Below are positions 19,801 to 27,928 of a stretch of DNA of 53,435 bases, in pieces. Location: contig NZ_JQAK01000002.1 of assembly GCF_000757605.1 (NCBI RefSeq), positions 58,702 through 112,136 on the forward strand. The letters are read 5' to 3'. The position numbers and the translations under genes were made by a program. The first letter of the stretch is position 1, and the number at the start of each line of letters is the position of its first letter. The stretch comes from Candidatus Paracaedibacter symbiosus. GTDB lineage: Bacteria > Pseudomonadota > Alphaproteobacteria > Paracaedibacterales > Paracaedibacteraceae. The notes beneath the pieces are model-generated. The model was given only the letters and a program-made list of their open reading frames with translations, did no database searches and had not been told where the DNA came from.

Positions 19801-20938
19801 CTTGTCTCCTGAAGACATCCTGAAACATGTACAAGCCCATTATACGGTTGATAGTATTGCTAACTTTTTAGCTGAGACCATTAATCGGGGCACGCGGTTA
19901 TCATATACGCACCTTGCGCATGCTTTTGAAGAGCGAAAATCGAGCATCAGCCTTGCAGAGTTTTATGATGAGGAGATCACTACCTTTACTCCTCAAGGGG
20001 CTAAAGCTTTATTGTATAGTACAGGGTATTTAGAAGAGGAGCAGATTGAAGATAATCTCCCAGATAAAATTAAGCTTTGGAATGATTTAGCACAAAAAGG
20101 CAACCAAGATGCATTGAGAGATTTAATCAAAGTTGCTGAACAAGGAGATGCAACTGCGCAATTCGAGCTTGGACGGATGTATGCGAATGGCCGGGGTGTT
20201 ACAAAAGACGATGCGGAAGCCGTGAAGTGGTATCGCCTGGCCGCTGACCAGGGATATGCTAATGCTCAATATAACCTGGGAGTTTGTTATGACAATGGCC
20301 GTGGCGTTACGAAGGACGATACGGAAGCCGTAAAGTGGTACCGCAAAGCCGCTGACCAGGGATATGCTAATGCTCAAAATAAGCTGGGAACTTGTTATTA
20401 CCATGGCCAAGGCGTTACGAAGGATGAGACGGAAGCCGTGAAGTGGTACCGCAAAGCCGTTGACCAGGGACATGCTAATGCTCAAAGTAACCTGGGAGTT
20501 TGTTATCAAATTGGGCAAGGCGTTACGAAGGATGAGACGGAAGCCGTAAAGTGGTACTGCAAAGCCGCTGACCAGGGAAATGCTGCGGCTCAATATAACC
20601 TGGGAGTTTGTTATCAAAATGGTGAAGGCGTGACGAAAGACGATACGGAAGCCGTAAAGTGGTACCGCAAAGCCGCTGACCAGGGACTTGCTGAGGCTCA
20701 ATTTACCCTGGGATATTGTTATAAAAATGGCGAAGGCGTGACGAAAGACGATACGGAGGCCGTAAAGTGGTACCGCAAAGCCGCTGACCAGGGAAGTGCT
20801 TTGGGTCAATATAACCTGGGAGCTTGTTATCAAAATGGCCAAGGCGTGACGAAAGACGATACGGAAGCGGTGAAGTGGTACCGCAAAGCCGCCGACCAGG
20901 GAAATGTTGATGCTCAAAATAGCCTGAGATGTTTATAA
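16874..20938 (+). CDS. Exported LRR / coiled-coil / Sel1-repeat protein
   Basis: 1354 residues. Signal peptide (LLTLALSLLLGTRVCCVASQ, then AME). RI-type leucine-rich repeats at about 35-150 (NTTLTSLDLSNNKVGDAGAQ). Coiled coil at about 280-325 (QAKIQQLEKEKVQVEETLSS). Degenerate Sel1 repeats about 335-600. A long helical middle of unknown fold, about 600-1080. Then 36-residue Sel1 repeats from about 1083 to the end (ADQGYANAQYNLGVCYDNGR), spaced exactly 108 bases. Start ATG 16874 has AGGA 8 bases upstream. The gene stops at 20936-20938 within a repeat; repeats continue in another frame to 21131, so the product is probably shortened by a 2-base deletion. Likely a secreted scaffold or host-interaction protein; no enzyme domain is seen. 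Confidence 0.87.
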   Translation: MKQRHNSLLTLALSLLLGTRVCCVASQAMENPSSIDLANITSTSLSLKGRKIGDAEVQVLARNTTLISLDLSDNEVGDVGAKFLARNTTLTSLDLSNNKVGDAGAQSFAKNTTLTSLNLENNNVRDTGARALLTSLRAQTNLRKLSLNWPSSTNKAEVKRLLDCNKAMLENSIRQISPFAFLVSQREQELSLSMTAPTSQSIKETSVPAVISPALPDKPSETKVDKDKQISEFIASLIRKDPSLIRKDPRVRAEQRHRQETISASQPPNFVTPPRRLDPSQAKIQQLEKEKVQVEETLSSVMQAHSSTMQAYDDLLERQSILATSYQHVFELLQEAAGQENPLIQMALGLSYQLELVPSPRPAVALEYFAKALAQGESRAFTFIQQEAEKGEKEAQYLLGQAYEKGQSTEEDLKQAVTWYSKAAQQHHFLAQKRLTALQSVELEKAAQEGDRQAQYELAQAYYYGNGLPLNIDEGITWFKRAAENHHAPAQLFLARLYEKGEHVSQDSTQACEWYDKALQQGEEKALIGLKALAQNGSIEACYALGQAFEKGQGVAQDLLQARQWYEGATLQNHAPSLYALGALTEDGRDQNFNKAEEILALYQKAYTYYDQAQHLSHPQATFALWRVAQTRDSLKDIKTPELRRNLLLKKLQTVLPASLSPDVLYKVAYLAEIMRLGFQEGPQEALFQALYDLGHFPRHSHQSRAVLDMLIHLINSEEFNADALDEQEDNFRLTALGRICRGIHLIKEPSSLIAPDQLPPRLRVASDGIRDVRVEVFNCLFKQDQATSHWPAFEQSIHRLLGYFDQGVTAGKITAEMLYDEEFDEHGTRKALEDLLRGGKVGRPSARFANRLIQIEPLILQLDEGTRFAQLSSWALAGLHCSTRAEKETYDFYVRYMSEGQNLDKEELSLEMRIALTLADLRKQLISRLVPMDEVERLHQVAYLEKKAGPLLALVGDAEAFQDIHEIIVKTVYKSLSPEDILKHVQAHYTVDSIANFLAETINRGTRLSYTHLAHAFEERKSSISLAEFYDEEITTFTPQGAKALLYSTGYLEEEQIEDNLPDKIKLWNDLAQKGNQDALRDLIKVAEQGDATAQFELGRMYANGRGVTKDDAEAVKWYRLAADQGYANAQYNLGVCYDNGRGVTKDDTEAVKWYRKAADQGYANAQNKLGTCYYHGQGVTKDETEAVKWYRKAVDQGHANAQSNLGVCYQIGQGVTKDETEAVKWYCKAADQGNAAAQYNLGVCYQNGEGVTKDDTEAVKWYRKAADQGLAEAQFTLGYCYKNGEGVTKDDTEAVKWYRKAADQGSALGQYNLGACYQNGQGVTKDDTEAVKWYRKAADQGNVDAQNSLRCL

Positions 20939-21131
20939 AAATGACCAAGGCGTGACGAAAGACGATACGGAGGCCGTAAAGTGGTACCGCAAAGCCGCTG
21001 ACCAGGGACATGCTGAGGCTCAATTTAGCCTGGGATATTGTTATAACAATGGCGAAGGCGTGACGAAAGATTATACGGAAGCCGTAAAGTGGTACTGCAA
21101 AGCCGCTGAGGGGCATGCTTGGGCTCAATAA
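20939..21131 (+). pseudogene. Out-of-frame continuation of the Sel1 repeats
   Basis: In the +1/-2 shifted frame the DNA continues GVTKDDTEAVKWYRKAADQG, HAEAQFSLGYCYNNGEGVTK and EAVKWYCKAAEGHAWAQ before a TAA at 21129-21131. Compared with other units, two bases are missing where CTGGGATATTGTTAT became CTGAGATGTTTAT. This is not a homopolymer, so a real mutation is likely. Confidence 0.8.
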
Positions 21132-21311
21132 CCTGAGATGGGGCACCGTCAACTTAACTAATAGAGGGTAGATTGAGTATGGGAACTGTCAAATTTAGAC
21201 AGAAAGAAGCTGTAGAGCCGCCTCCAGCCAAATGGCCTTGGCGGCAGAGAAAGAAAGTCGTTGATCTGGTGCTTTATTCTTGTACCGACCAACTTCCACT
21301 GAAAAGGTATT

Positions 21312-21510
21312 GGCCTTCCAGCCACAAACCCTCATTTTTTCTGAGGACTGCTTGAAATCGTTGCTGTGCTTTTCTTTGTCGGGAGATATTTATTTTTCTA
21401 TCACCAAGATTTTTTATCTCTTTTTTAAAGGGAGAATGGCTATTTTCCTGGAATTAGGTCGCAGTAACTTATGTAACTCAGAAAAAATGAGGGTTTGTGG
21501 CTGGAAGGCC
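21312..21510. repeat. MITE-like element with perfect 34-bp terminal inverted repeats
   Basis: 21312-21345 begins GGCCTTCCAGCCACAAACCC and ends TTTTTTCTGAG; 21477-21510 is its exact reverse complement, with a 131-base AT-rich interior that encodes nothing. The size (199 bp) and structure fit a miniature inverted-repeat element, or a fold-back RNA if transcribed. No certain target duplication is seen. Confidence 0.8.
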
Positions 21511-21556
21511 TAATATCAGTAACATCAATGATACCCTTATCAAGGAATAAAAATTA

Positions 21557-23068
21557 ATGTTTAACAATCATATCTTACAAACAATTTCTTATCGAATGAA
21601 AAATCTTATATTTATTGCAGGAATTTTTTCTATATCTACTCATTTAACTGTGTATGCTTGTGATATTGACCAAGAGGATATTCCCTCTTTAAGAAAACTT
21701 TCTGGAAAAGTTATTTTTGAAAAAATCATAATTCAGAACGCTCTTAGTCCTAGTAAGGCAAGCCACAAGCAAGCTGCTCAAGCTACCAAATATCTTCTTT
21801 CAACCTATCATGATGATAATATTCGTGGGGCAGTTTTTCCAAGGGAATATAGGGTTCTCCACAAGAATACAACGCTCCTTGGCTTATTACCTTCTATTAA
21901 TATAAGCCAGCTCAAAGGCAATGAAACTCTTTTCGTGCTCAGTACATTACACTTGAATCCTTTCCTTACAGAACTAAAAGCCAAAAAAATTACAGAATAT
22001 TATGATATAGAAAAAGACAATATTATAAAATCAGTAGCAATGTTTACAGGACTAACCTCTCTAAATTTGAGGGACAATGGAATAGGACCTGAAGTAAAGT
22101 ATCTAGTAAATGGATCCCTTATAAACTTAACTTCTCTTGATTTATCTTGTAATATTTTAAAGACAGAAGACGCAAGAACAATAGCAAGTGGTCATCTGAG
22201 TGGTCTGACTTATTTAAATTTATCTCGGACCGATATCCATAAAGAAGGGGTTAAATTTCTAGCAAATGGTAATCTTGTTTCCTTAAGGTCCCTTAACTTG
22301 GAGGCATGTCGTTGCGGAGAGGAGCTAGGAGAAACATTAGCAACTGGCAATCTTACGAATTTAACGTCTTTAAACTTATGGGATAATTATCTTAGAGATA
22401 GGGGAGTAGCAGCCTTAGCAAAGGGCAATTTAAGGGCTTTAACTTCTTTAAGTTTGCCCCATAACTATATTAGCTATCAAGGAGCAAAGGCCTTAGCAAA
22501 TGGTAATCTTACCGGTTTAAAAGTTTTAAATCTAAAAGATAACCCGGGTATAGAAGGGGAAGGTGCTTGGCATATAGCGAGCGGTAACTTTACAGGTTTA
22601 ACCTCCCTAAATATGGAATCCTCTTCTCATGATGCTACAACAATTTTAAAAGGAAAACTTCGAGACTTAACTTTCTTAGATTTATCCTGCATTAAAGTCA
22701 GCCATGAGGATTTGAAATATATCGCCACAGGTGACTTTATAAAATTACTATCTTTAAGAATGTGTATCAGTGAAATTGATAGTAAAGGAATAGAAATTTT
22801 AGCGCGAGGAACTTTCACAGGGCTAACTTCTTTAGACGTATCTTACAATGCCATTGAAAAAAGGGGCGTACAAGCACTAGCATGCGGTAACCTGACATCT
22901 TTAACTTCTTTAAAATTAAATAGTAATAAAATTGATACCGAGGGTGCTAAGGATTTAGTAAGTGGCAATCTTAAGGCTTTAAGATATCTTGGTTTAGCAG
23001 ATAATAACATTAATGCAGCGGCTTTAACAGAACTAGTAAAGGGAAAGCGGCTTTGCTTAAAATTATAG
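21557..23068 (+). CDS. Exported GALA-like leucine-rich-repeat protein
   Basis: 503 residues. An N-terminal signal with a 13-residue extension before MKNLIFIAGIFSISTHLTVY (then ACD). The ATG at 21557 is supported by AAGGA 10 bases upstream. From about residue 145 to the end there are roughly fourteen 24-residue LRRs of the form LTSLNLxxNxIxxxGAKALA, each with an inserted GNL (for example YQGAKALANGNLTGLKVLNL). The GAxxLA signature resembles the GALA LRRs of Ralstonia effectors and ribonuclease-inhibitor LRRs. No F-box or catalytic domain is visible. LRR arcs bind proteins; with export this suggests a host-interaction role. Codon use and frame are intact. Confidence 0.85.
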   Translation: MFNNHILQTISYRMKNLIFIAGIFSISTHLTVYACDIDQEDIPSLRKLSGKVIFEKIIIQNALSPSKASHKQAAQATKYLLSTYHDDNIRGAVFPREYRVLHKNTTLLGLLPSINISQLKGNETLFVLSTLHLNPFLTELKAKKITEYYDIEKDNIIKSVAMFTGLTSLNLRDNGIGPEVKYLVNGSLINLTSLDLSCNILKTEDARTIASGHLSGLTYLNLSRTDIHKEGVKFLANGNLVSLRSLNLEACRCGEELGETLATGNLTNLTSLNLWDNYLRDRGVAALAKGNLRALTSLSLPHNYISYQGAKALANGNLTGLKVLNLKDNPGIEGEGAWHIASGNFTGLTSLNMESSSHDATTILKGKLRDLTFLDLSCIKVSHEDLKYIATGDFIKLLSLRMCISEIDSKGIEILARGTFTGLTSLDVSYNAIEKRGVQALACGNLTSLTSLKLNSNKIDTEGAKDLVSGNLKALRYLGLADNNINAAALTELVKGKRLCLKL

Positions 23069-23139
23069 TAAAGAAAGGTTCCGTCATCAACTTGTCTATT
23101 TGAAATGATATAAGGTAAGACTTATCAAGATGACTTGAT

Positions 23140-23171
23140 GATCAGAAAAGGACGGCCGTCCTTTTCTGATC
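23140..23171. repeat. 32-bp perfect palindrome
   Basis: GATCAGAAAAGGACGG followed directly by its reverse complement, with no loop. It lies about 70 bases after the LRR gene and before an IS110 start. Not a typical terminator (no T-run); it may be an IS110-related end or recombination site. Confidence 0.9.
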
Positions 23172-23296
23172 GAGGGGGCATATTCGTTATCAACTCGGTT
23201 GCTCATAACCGTAACATAGATTGAATTGCCTTCTCTTCGTCTATTTATCGAACAGTTGGTTGAGCTTTTATGCTCGTAGACAAGTAGGATTATGAC

Positions 23297-23381
23297 ATGC
23301 CCCGTCCCTTTACTGCAACTATTGGAATTGATATATCAAAACAGTATCTGGATCTTTATCACTCAACCCTTAAACAGACTC
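23297..23381 (+). pseudogene. IS110-family transposase N-terminal fragment
   Basis: Reads MPRPFTATIGIDISKQYLDL then YHSTLKQTQ, the start of the DEDD domain of IS110 transposases (GIDISK..LD). It is cut at 23382 by an IS5-type element. It is missing from the C-terminal IS110 piece at 9783-10319; whether they are the same element type is not certain. Confidence 0.8.
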
Positions 23382-24228
23382 AGAACTTGTCTGGGAAAAA
23401 GGAAACATGTTAAATCCAGAGCAAAAATTAGCTGAATGAGTGTTGACATGTACCCCAGTGATTTAACTGATAAAGAATGGGATTTAATAAAGGATTATTT
23501 TAAGCCCAAAGACCCTCGGGGTTGTAAGCCTAAATACAATAAGAGGTTAATTGTTAACACTATTTTTTACTTAAACAAAGGAGGAATCCAGTGGAGAATG
23601 CTGCCAAAAGATTATCCACCCTGGAAAACCGTATATGATTATTTTAGAACTTGAAATCATGCAGGTTTATGGGAATCAATACTTGATTGCCTCAATAAAA
23701 AGTACCGTCTTCAATAAGGAAGAGCATCGATGCCAAGCTATTCAATTTTAGACCCACAAACTGCCAAGACACATTTTTACGGAGAAGAGTGTGGTTTTGA
23801 TGGGGAAAAAAGACACATGGTCGTAAACGTCATATAGGAGTTGATGTTTTGGGATGTCTCTTGAGCATTCACTGTCATGCAGCAAATTTATCCGATACTA
23901 AAAAAGCCTCTCTTGTTATGGATAGGCTAATTGATAAATATCCATCTATCCAAGCATTTTCAGGAGATGGCGGATATCGTGGAACTGCAGTTGATTATGC
24001 GCTTGCCCAACTGAATAGAGCGTTTCACGTTGCTTTGGGGCTCGCAGGAAAGTATGTTCCCTTGTCTATGAGTTGGGTAGTTGACTGAGCTTTTGGATGG
24101 ATAACAAAAGCTCGTAGGTTGGTCAGGGATTATGAAGTTATTCCTGGTAATCCTGAGAATATGGTGCGTATTTCTATGCTAAAAATTATGCTGGCTAAAC
24201 TTGGTTAAACTTTTTCCAGACAAGTTCT
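23382..24228 (+). mobile_element. IS5-family element, 847 bp, with about 20-bp inverted ends
   Basis: The left end reads AGAACTTGTCTGGGAAAAAG and the right end, reverse-complemented, AGAACTTGTCTGGAAAAAG. It inserted into an IS110 transposase start. The transposase inside is broken. Confidence 0.8.
23436..24208 (+). pseudogene. IS5-family transposase, multiply broken
   Basis: N-terminus SDLTDKEWDLIKDYFKP and GGIQWRMLPKDYPPWKTVYD, then a TGA where Trp is expected (23652-23654), a frame change near 23720, and a middle section HIGVDVLGCLLSIHCHAANL with FSGDGGYRGTAVDY (catalytic Asp). Another TGA at 24086-24088 precedes AFGWITKARRLVRDYEV. Clearly dead; the TGA codons are ordinary TGG-to-TGA decay. 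Confidence 0.85.
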
Positions 24229-24331
24229 AAGGGACTAAGTCAAAAACCAACTTCAAGAAATGAATATTGTAGAAGCAAAGAATATAAAATTAAGGCTGTT
24301 TTAAAACTCGGTCCCTCTGGAGCCGAGTTCT

Positions 24332-24754
24332 TTATGGCTGATAAAGGCCAGCTCCTGCTTGCTGAGCAGCTTCTTGTAATTTTTTATCCAAAGTAGCGAT
24401 TGGCAGTCCAAGGGAAAGTGCTAGATGAAGATAGCAGGTGTCATATGAAGTCAGTTGATGGATTCTTCCTAGTAATACAAGGTCGCTCATAGATGTCGAA
24501 GTGGTATCAGCTTCTATTTTTATAGGTAATTGGTTGAGGAGGCGGATAAAATGAAGTATATCAGCTTCTTGAATTCTTTTTCTACGTTCTGCCATCAACA
24601 ACACATTACTAACCTCAAGCTTCCACAAGGGCGGAACGAGGGCTTTATTTTGTTTCAAAGAAGTCAGAACTAAATCAGCATACGGCGTAGCCTCATTTTC
24701 AAAACACCAGGCCATAGTCACGGAACAATCCAAGATGAATACAGAGGTGCTCAC
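24332..24754 (-). CDS. vapC: VapC-type PIN-domain toxin
   Basis: 140-residue PIN-domain ribonuclease. The acidic active-site set is visible: Asp9 (FILDCSVTMAW), Glu47 (LWKLEVSN), Asp in YDTCYLHLALSLGLP and Asp in ATLDKKL. VapC toxins cleave tRNA or rRNA and are neutralised by the antitoxin encoded just upstream. It starts with GTG at 24754, overlapping the last base of the antitoxin stop codon, the tight coupling typical of TA operons. Length is normal. Confidence 0.92.
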   Translation of the reverse strand: MSTSVFILDCSVTMAWCFENEATPYADLVLTSLKQNKALVPPLWKLEVSNVLLMAERRKRIQEADILHFIRLLNQLPIKIEADTTSTSMSDLVLLGRIHQLTSYDTCYLHLALSLGLPIATLDKKLQEAAQQAGAGLYQP

Positions 24755-25005
24755 TAGCGCCTTCCTTCCTCTTTGAGTTCTGTAACAGGCAATCCAGATA
24801 AAGTGTGCTTCTTACGAGTCTCTAAAAGGCTATCAATAATCTCTTGAGTTGCTTGTTTAGGAACGTCTGCAGGGATCAAGATGGCAACAGGAGTATTGTG
24901 CTTTGTAATGGTAATGCGATGTCCTTGTTGGACTTGAGTCAGTAGTTGAGATAAATGAGTTTTCGCTTCAAAAGCACTTACGTGTGTCATGTAAGATAAA
25001 TCCAT
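24754..25005 (-). CDS. vapB: Phd/YefM-family antitoxin (VapB partner)
   Basis: 83 residues with the Phd fold: THVSAFEAKTHLSQLLTQVQ, then GHRITITKHNTPVAILIPAD. The C-terminal tail is the toxin-binding part. ATG 25005 has AGGAGG five bases upstream, which fixes the start. It precedes vapC and should autorepress through the dyad at 25024-25046. Confidence 0.92.
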   Translation of the reverse strand: MDLSYMTHVSAFEAKTHLSQLLTQVQQGHRITITKHNTPVAILIPADVPKQATQEIIDSLLETRKKHTLSGLPVTELKEEGRR

Positions 25006-25023
25006 GAAATCCTCCTATCAATT

Positions 25024-25046
25024 TTAACTGGTTTAGTACTAGTTAA
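25024..25046. promoter_or_regulatory. Autoregulatory operator of the VapBC operon
   Basis: TTAACTGGT at 25024-25032 and ACTAGTTAA at 25038-25046 form an 8-of-9 inverted repeat about 20 bases upstream of the antitoxin start, overlapping a TATACTTTAACT promoter-like stretch on the minus strand. Confidence 0.6.
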
Positions 25047-25320
25047 AGTATAGAGCTAAAAAATAAAAAGTCAAGTGAACATCATCAATTTCTAACTTTT
25101 TAAAGTCACTTTTTAATCCTTTAGATTATTTACAATAAATTACTTATTAAGTGACTTTATGGAGATCGTTTAAGGAGCTTCCTAGATCAGTCACGAAACC
25201 GGCTGGTTTATAAATCCAAAGCTTGCTTCCTATCAGCCTTTAAGACACGCATATTGCCAATCAGCATAAAAGAGAACTTTCTAAAATGAGGATAAAGGGA
25301 AACAGGTTCTTATAAAAATC

Positions 25321-25572
25321 TTACTCAGCACTATCTTGGTTAAATTGAGATTTAATCTTCTCCAAAATATCCTGATTCTCAAAGATCCAATTTTCTAAGA
25401 AGGGTATTTCCACAAAAGGCGTTAGGATAATTTGTCCACTTTCTTCTTTTCTTACGCGATAGCTATTAACACCTTTGGCAATTTCCCATAAATTTATCTC
25501 TCCTTTTGAATCATAGCGTAAAATTGATTTTTTCGTTATTTTCCTTACTCCTTTAATGCCTTTTATTTTCAT
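25321..25572 (-). CDS. Small AbrB/antitoxin-like protein
   Basis: 83 residues. The C-terminal half (GQIILTPFVEIPFLENWIFE, then NQDILEKIKSQF) follows the pattern I know from AbrB-like or RelB-like antitoxins, where a strand I.L.P.VEIP precedes a helix E.WLFEN.E.L. The N-terminus is basic. No toxin partner is adjacent: the next gene is a recombinase on the opposite strand. Family assignment is tentative. Confidence 0.5.
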   Translation of the reverse strand: MKIKGIKGVRKITKKSILRYDSKGEINLWEIAKGVNSYRVRKEESGQIILTPFVEIPFLENWIFENQDILEKIKSQFNQDSAE

Positions 25573-25752
25573 AAATCATAAAACACAAAATGATTATATA
25601 CAATATAGTGAAATATACTTAATAGGTTTAATTAAAAAGTGGGAATGTGAGATAAATACTACTTTTACTATTTCCCACTTTATTGCATCCAAAGGTGTTT
25701 TTCAAAAACGGTCGTTTATGCAACAAATTGAAACACTCCCATATTCAAAGGC

Positions 25753-25781
25753 TTGCGTGTTGCAAAAACCTGTTGTATAAT
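25753..25781 (+). promoter_or_regulatory. Sigma-70-like promoter of the serine recombinase
   Basis: TTGCGT (25753-25758), a 17-base spacer and TATAAT (25776-25781). Several TTGCAAC/GTTGCAA words surround it (25719, 25760, 25790, 25805), which may form the recombinase binding (res-like) site. Confidence 0.6.
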
Positions 25782-25817
25782 CAAATTAATTGGCAACACT
25801 TATTTGCAACAAAAATT

Positions 25818-26387
25818 ATGTTTATAGGTTATGCCCGCGTCTCTAAAGAAGGTGATCAAGATACAACTGCCCAAGCCCGTACTTTAAAGGAAGCTGGTTG
25901 TAAAAAGATATATGAAGAAAAAGCCTCAGGTGGGCGGTGGGATCGGCCACAGCTTCAAAGAATGTTAGAACATCTTCGGGAAGGGGATGTTGTCGTCGTA
26001 TGGAAGTTGGATCGGCTTTCTCGGTCTTTGAGAGATTTGTTAACTTTTATTGAAAAGTTATCAGATTTATCTGTAGGCTTTATAAGTTTAACAGAGCACA
26101 TTGATACCACAACTCCTGCAGGGATTATGCTAACTCAAATGTTGGGAAGCTTTGCAGAATTTGAACGAGCAATGATTCGAGAGAGGACAAAAGCAGGCCT
26201 TGCTTTGGCACGTGAACAGGGGAGGGTAGGGGGAAGAAAACCTAAATTAGAAACTTCTCAAATTCAAGCTATTCAAACTATGGTAGCTTCTGGCCAAACA
26301 AGTGCTGCTGAAGCGGCACGTTTGTTTAATGTTCACCGTTCTACTATATGTAGGATTTTAAGGGGAATAGCAACTAACTTTGACTGA
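25818..26387 (+). CDS. Serine recombinase (Tn3 resolvase/invertase family)
   Basis: 189 residues. The catalytic domain begins MFIGYARVSKEGDQD with catalytic Ser9. It is followed by RPQLQRMLEHLREGDVVVVW, then KLDRLSRSLRDLL, and the long E-helix LTQMLGSFAEFERAMIRERT. The C-terminal HTH_7 reads TSAAEAARLFNVHRSTICRI. The ATG at 25818 is chosen because it gives the standard resolvase N-terminus; the upstream part of the open frame is promoter DNA. Intact and full length. No transposon is recognisable around it, so it may be a stand-alone resolvase. Confidence 0.93.
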   Translation: MFIGYARVSKEGDQDTTAQARTLKEAGCKKIYEEKASGGRWDRPQLQRMLEHLREGDVVVVWKLDRLSRSLRDLLTFIEKLSDLSVGFISLTEHIDTTTPAGIMLTQMLGSFAEFERAMIRERTKAGLALAREQGRVGGRKPKLETSQIQAIQTMVASGQTSAAEAARLFNVHRSTICRILRGIATNFD

Positions 26388-26408
26388 ATTTTGCTTAAGG
26401 AGGTAAGA

Positions 26409-26546
26409 ATGTTTGCAGTATTTAAAAAAGAGATAATGATTGTTGTTTTTATGGCCATTTCTTTCTTGCTAGGTTCCTCTGGTTCTAGTGAGGCGCTAAT
26501 TGAGCCACAGGAAGAATCACGTAGAGAAGAGGATAAAGATATTTAA
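26409..26546 (+). CDS. 45-residue exported or membrane small protein
   Basis: ATG 26409 is preceded by AAGGAGGT, a near-perfect ribosome binding site five bases away. The product has a basic start, a hydrophobic stretch (IMIVVFMAISFLLGSSG) with a signal-peptide-like end (SSEA), then a short acidic tail (PQEESRREEDKDI). It begins 21 bases after the recombinase stop, so it may be co-transcribed. Function unknown; it could be a hydrophobic toxin-like peptide or a small lipoprotein-less exported peptide. Confidence 0.6.
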   Translation: MFAVFKKEIMIVVFMAISFLLGSSGSSEALIEPQEESRREEDKDI

Positions 26547-26659
26547 TGGAGTCAATCTTAGAGCCTGCGTGAAAAGGCTGCTGATGCTACGTCTTAAATG
26601 CCAAGTAATTTAGGATCCCAAGGTCGTAAAGTCTTAAGTAAGCTATATTCATTCAAAGA

Positions 26660-26689
26660 TTGACATTACCAAATAAGTACTTATATAGT
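26660..26689 (+). promoter_or_regulatory. Promoter and operator of the YefM-YoeB operon
   Basis: TTGACA (26660-26665), 18-base spacer, TATAGT (26684-26689). A 12-bp palindrome ATAAGTACTTAT (26673-26684) lies inside the spacer, the expected site for autorepression. Confidence 0.65.
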
Positions 26690-26719
26690 GTGTTATGTGG
26701 CTTTTGAAGGATTAAAAAA

Positions 26720-26974
26720 ATGGATGCAACAACTTATACTCAGGTGCGTAAAAATTTTGCAGCAGTAATGGATCGGGTATGTGACGATCATGCTCCTGTA
26801 ATTATTACGCGGCAAAATGAGCGGCCAGTCGTCATGATGTCTTTAGAAGATTATAATGCTATTGAAGAAACATTATACTTGGTAAAATCACCAAAAAATG
26901 CAGCGCGACTTGCAAAAGCTCTTCAAAGTTTAAAAGAAAAAAAGATGCAAAAGCATGAGTTGGTTGAGGTCTAG
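26720..26974 (+). CDS. yefM: YefM-type antitoxin
   Basis: 84 residues of the Phd/YefM family: MDATTYTQVRKNFAAVMDRV, then APVIITRQNERPVVMMSLED and YNAIEETLYLVKSPKNAARL. The N-terminal half dimerises and binds DNA; the tail wraps the toxin. AAGGA precedes the ATG. The TAG stop is immediately followed by the toxin start. Confidence 0.95.
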   Translation: MDATTYTQVRKNFAAVMDRVCDDHAPVIITRQNERPVVMMSLEDYNAIEETLYLVKSPKNAARLAKALQSLKEKKMQKHELVEV

Positions 26975-27229
26975 GTGAATCTTTTATTTTTGGAAGAGGC
27001 TTGGGAGGATTACCAATATTGGCTGCAAACAGACAAGGTAACATTGAAAAGAATCAACCTTCTTATTAAAGATTGCACGCGAGCTCCCTATAGTGGGATA
27101 GGAAAACCAGAGCCTCTTAAGTTTGATTTAACTGGCACTTGGTCAAGAAGAATCAATCAAGAGCATAGATTAGTTTATAAAGTAGAAGATGATAACCTTA
27201 TTATCATTCAATGTCGCTATCATTATTAA
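26975..27229 (+). CDS. yoeB: YoeB-type ribosome-dependent mRNA endonuclease toxin
   Basis: 84 residues starting at GTG. It is a RelE-fold protein with the YoeB signatures FLEEAWEDYQYWLQTDK, GIGKPEPLKFDLTGTWSRRI, NQEHRLVYKV and the C-terminal CRYHY, whose His-Tyr pair is catalytic in the family. YoeB cleaves mRNA in the ribosomal A site. Full length and adjacent to its antitoxin, so the pair is probably active. Confidence 0.95.
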   Translation: MNLLFLEEAWEDYQYWLQTDKVTLKRINLLIKDCTRAPYSGIGKPEPLKFDLTGTWSRRINQEHRLVYKVEDDNLIIIQCRYHY

Positions 27230-27928
27230 TGTACAAATTTTCTAAAGGACTTTTTAGGGCTTCCATACCTTAAGAGAAGTGCATAGTTCTAAAACATCTC
27301 CTAAATCGATTAATAGAATTAATGTCTGCTAATTATTATTTTTACGATTTAATAGACATTAAATCCGGACGAAATCAGCATGTATCTTAAGTTATAAATT
27401 TGCAGAATTAGTAGAGAGAAAAGTGTCTTACAGATCATTTATTTACTTGGCTATGATCCGACTTATGCTTAGAAGAATTTCCCTACCTTCCTTACTCTAT
27501 CTCATTCGAAACAGCCAAGTATCTTATATATTACTCCAGAGTAGAAATTATAGAGTTGAACTTTTTATAGGAATTGAAAGATCCTTTGTCAAACTCTAAT
27601 GAGGCCTAAAGCCTAAATACTTAAATATTTTATGCCGCAGCTTTGCGGACTATGGCAGGAGGACAAGAGTCGAAAACACCATACACCGTTACCAATCAAT
27701 TATAGGAAACAAACTCAGATCCAAAACCCTTGAAAGTCAGATTACAGAAACTAAAATTTTCATTCAGATTTTAAATTGAATGGCAAATGTTGGTATGCTC
27801 AGAGCGACTCGGGCTGCATAGGTATTTTTCGCAAAACAGTAGAAATGTCTCTACAATTTTATTTGTGCACCACAGCCACTCCGAATTTGCAACGGGACCA
27901 TTTAGAATATACTAGGCGTAAAAATTTA
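27230..27928. other. 700-base gene-free stretch
   Basis: No convincing reading frame. Near its end (27884-27900) the sequence AATTTGCAACGGGACC resembles the IS6-family end at 30949-30963 in the same orientation, suggesting a lost IS6 copy. No tRNA-like or terminator structure found. Confidence 0.45.
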
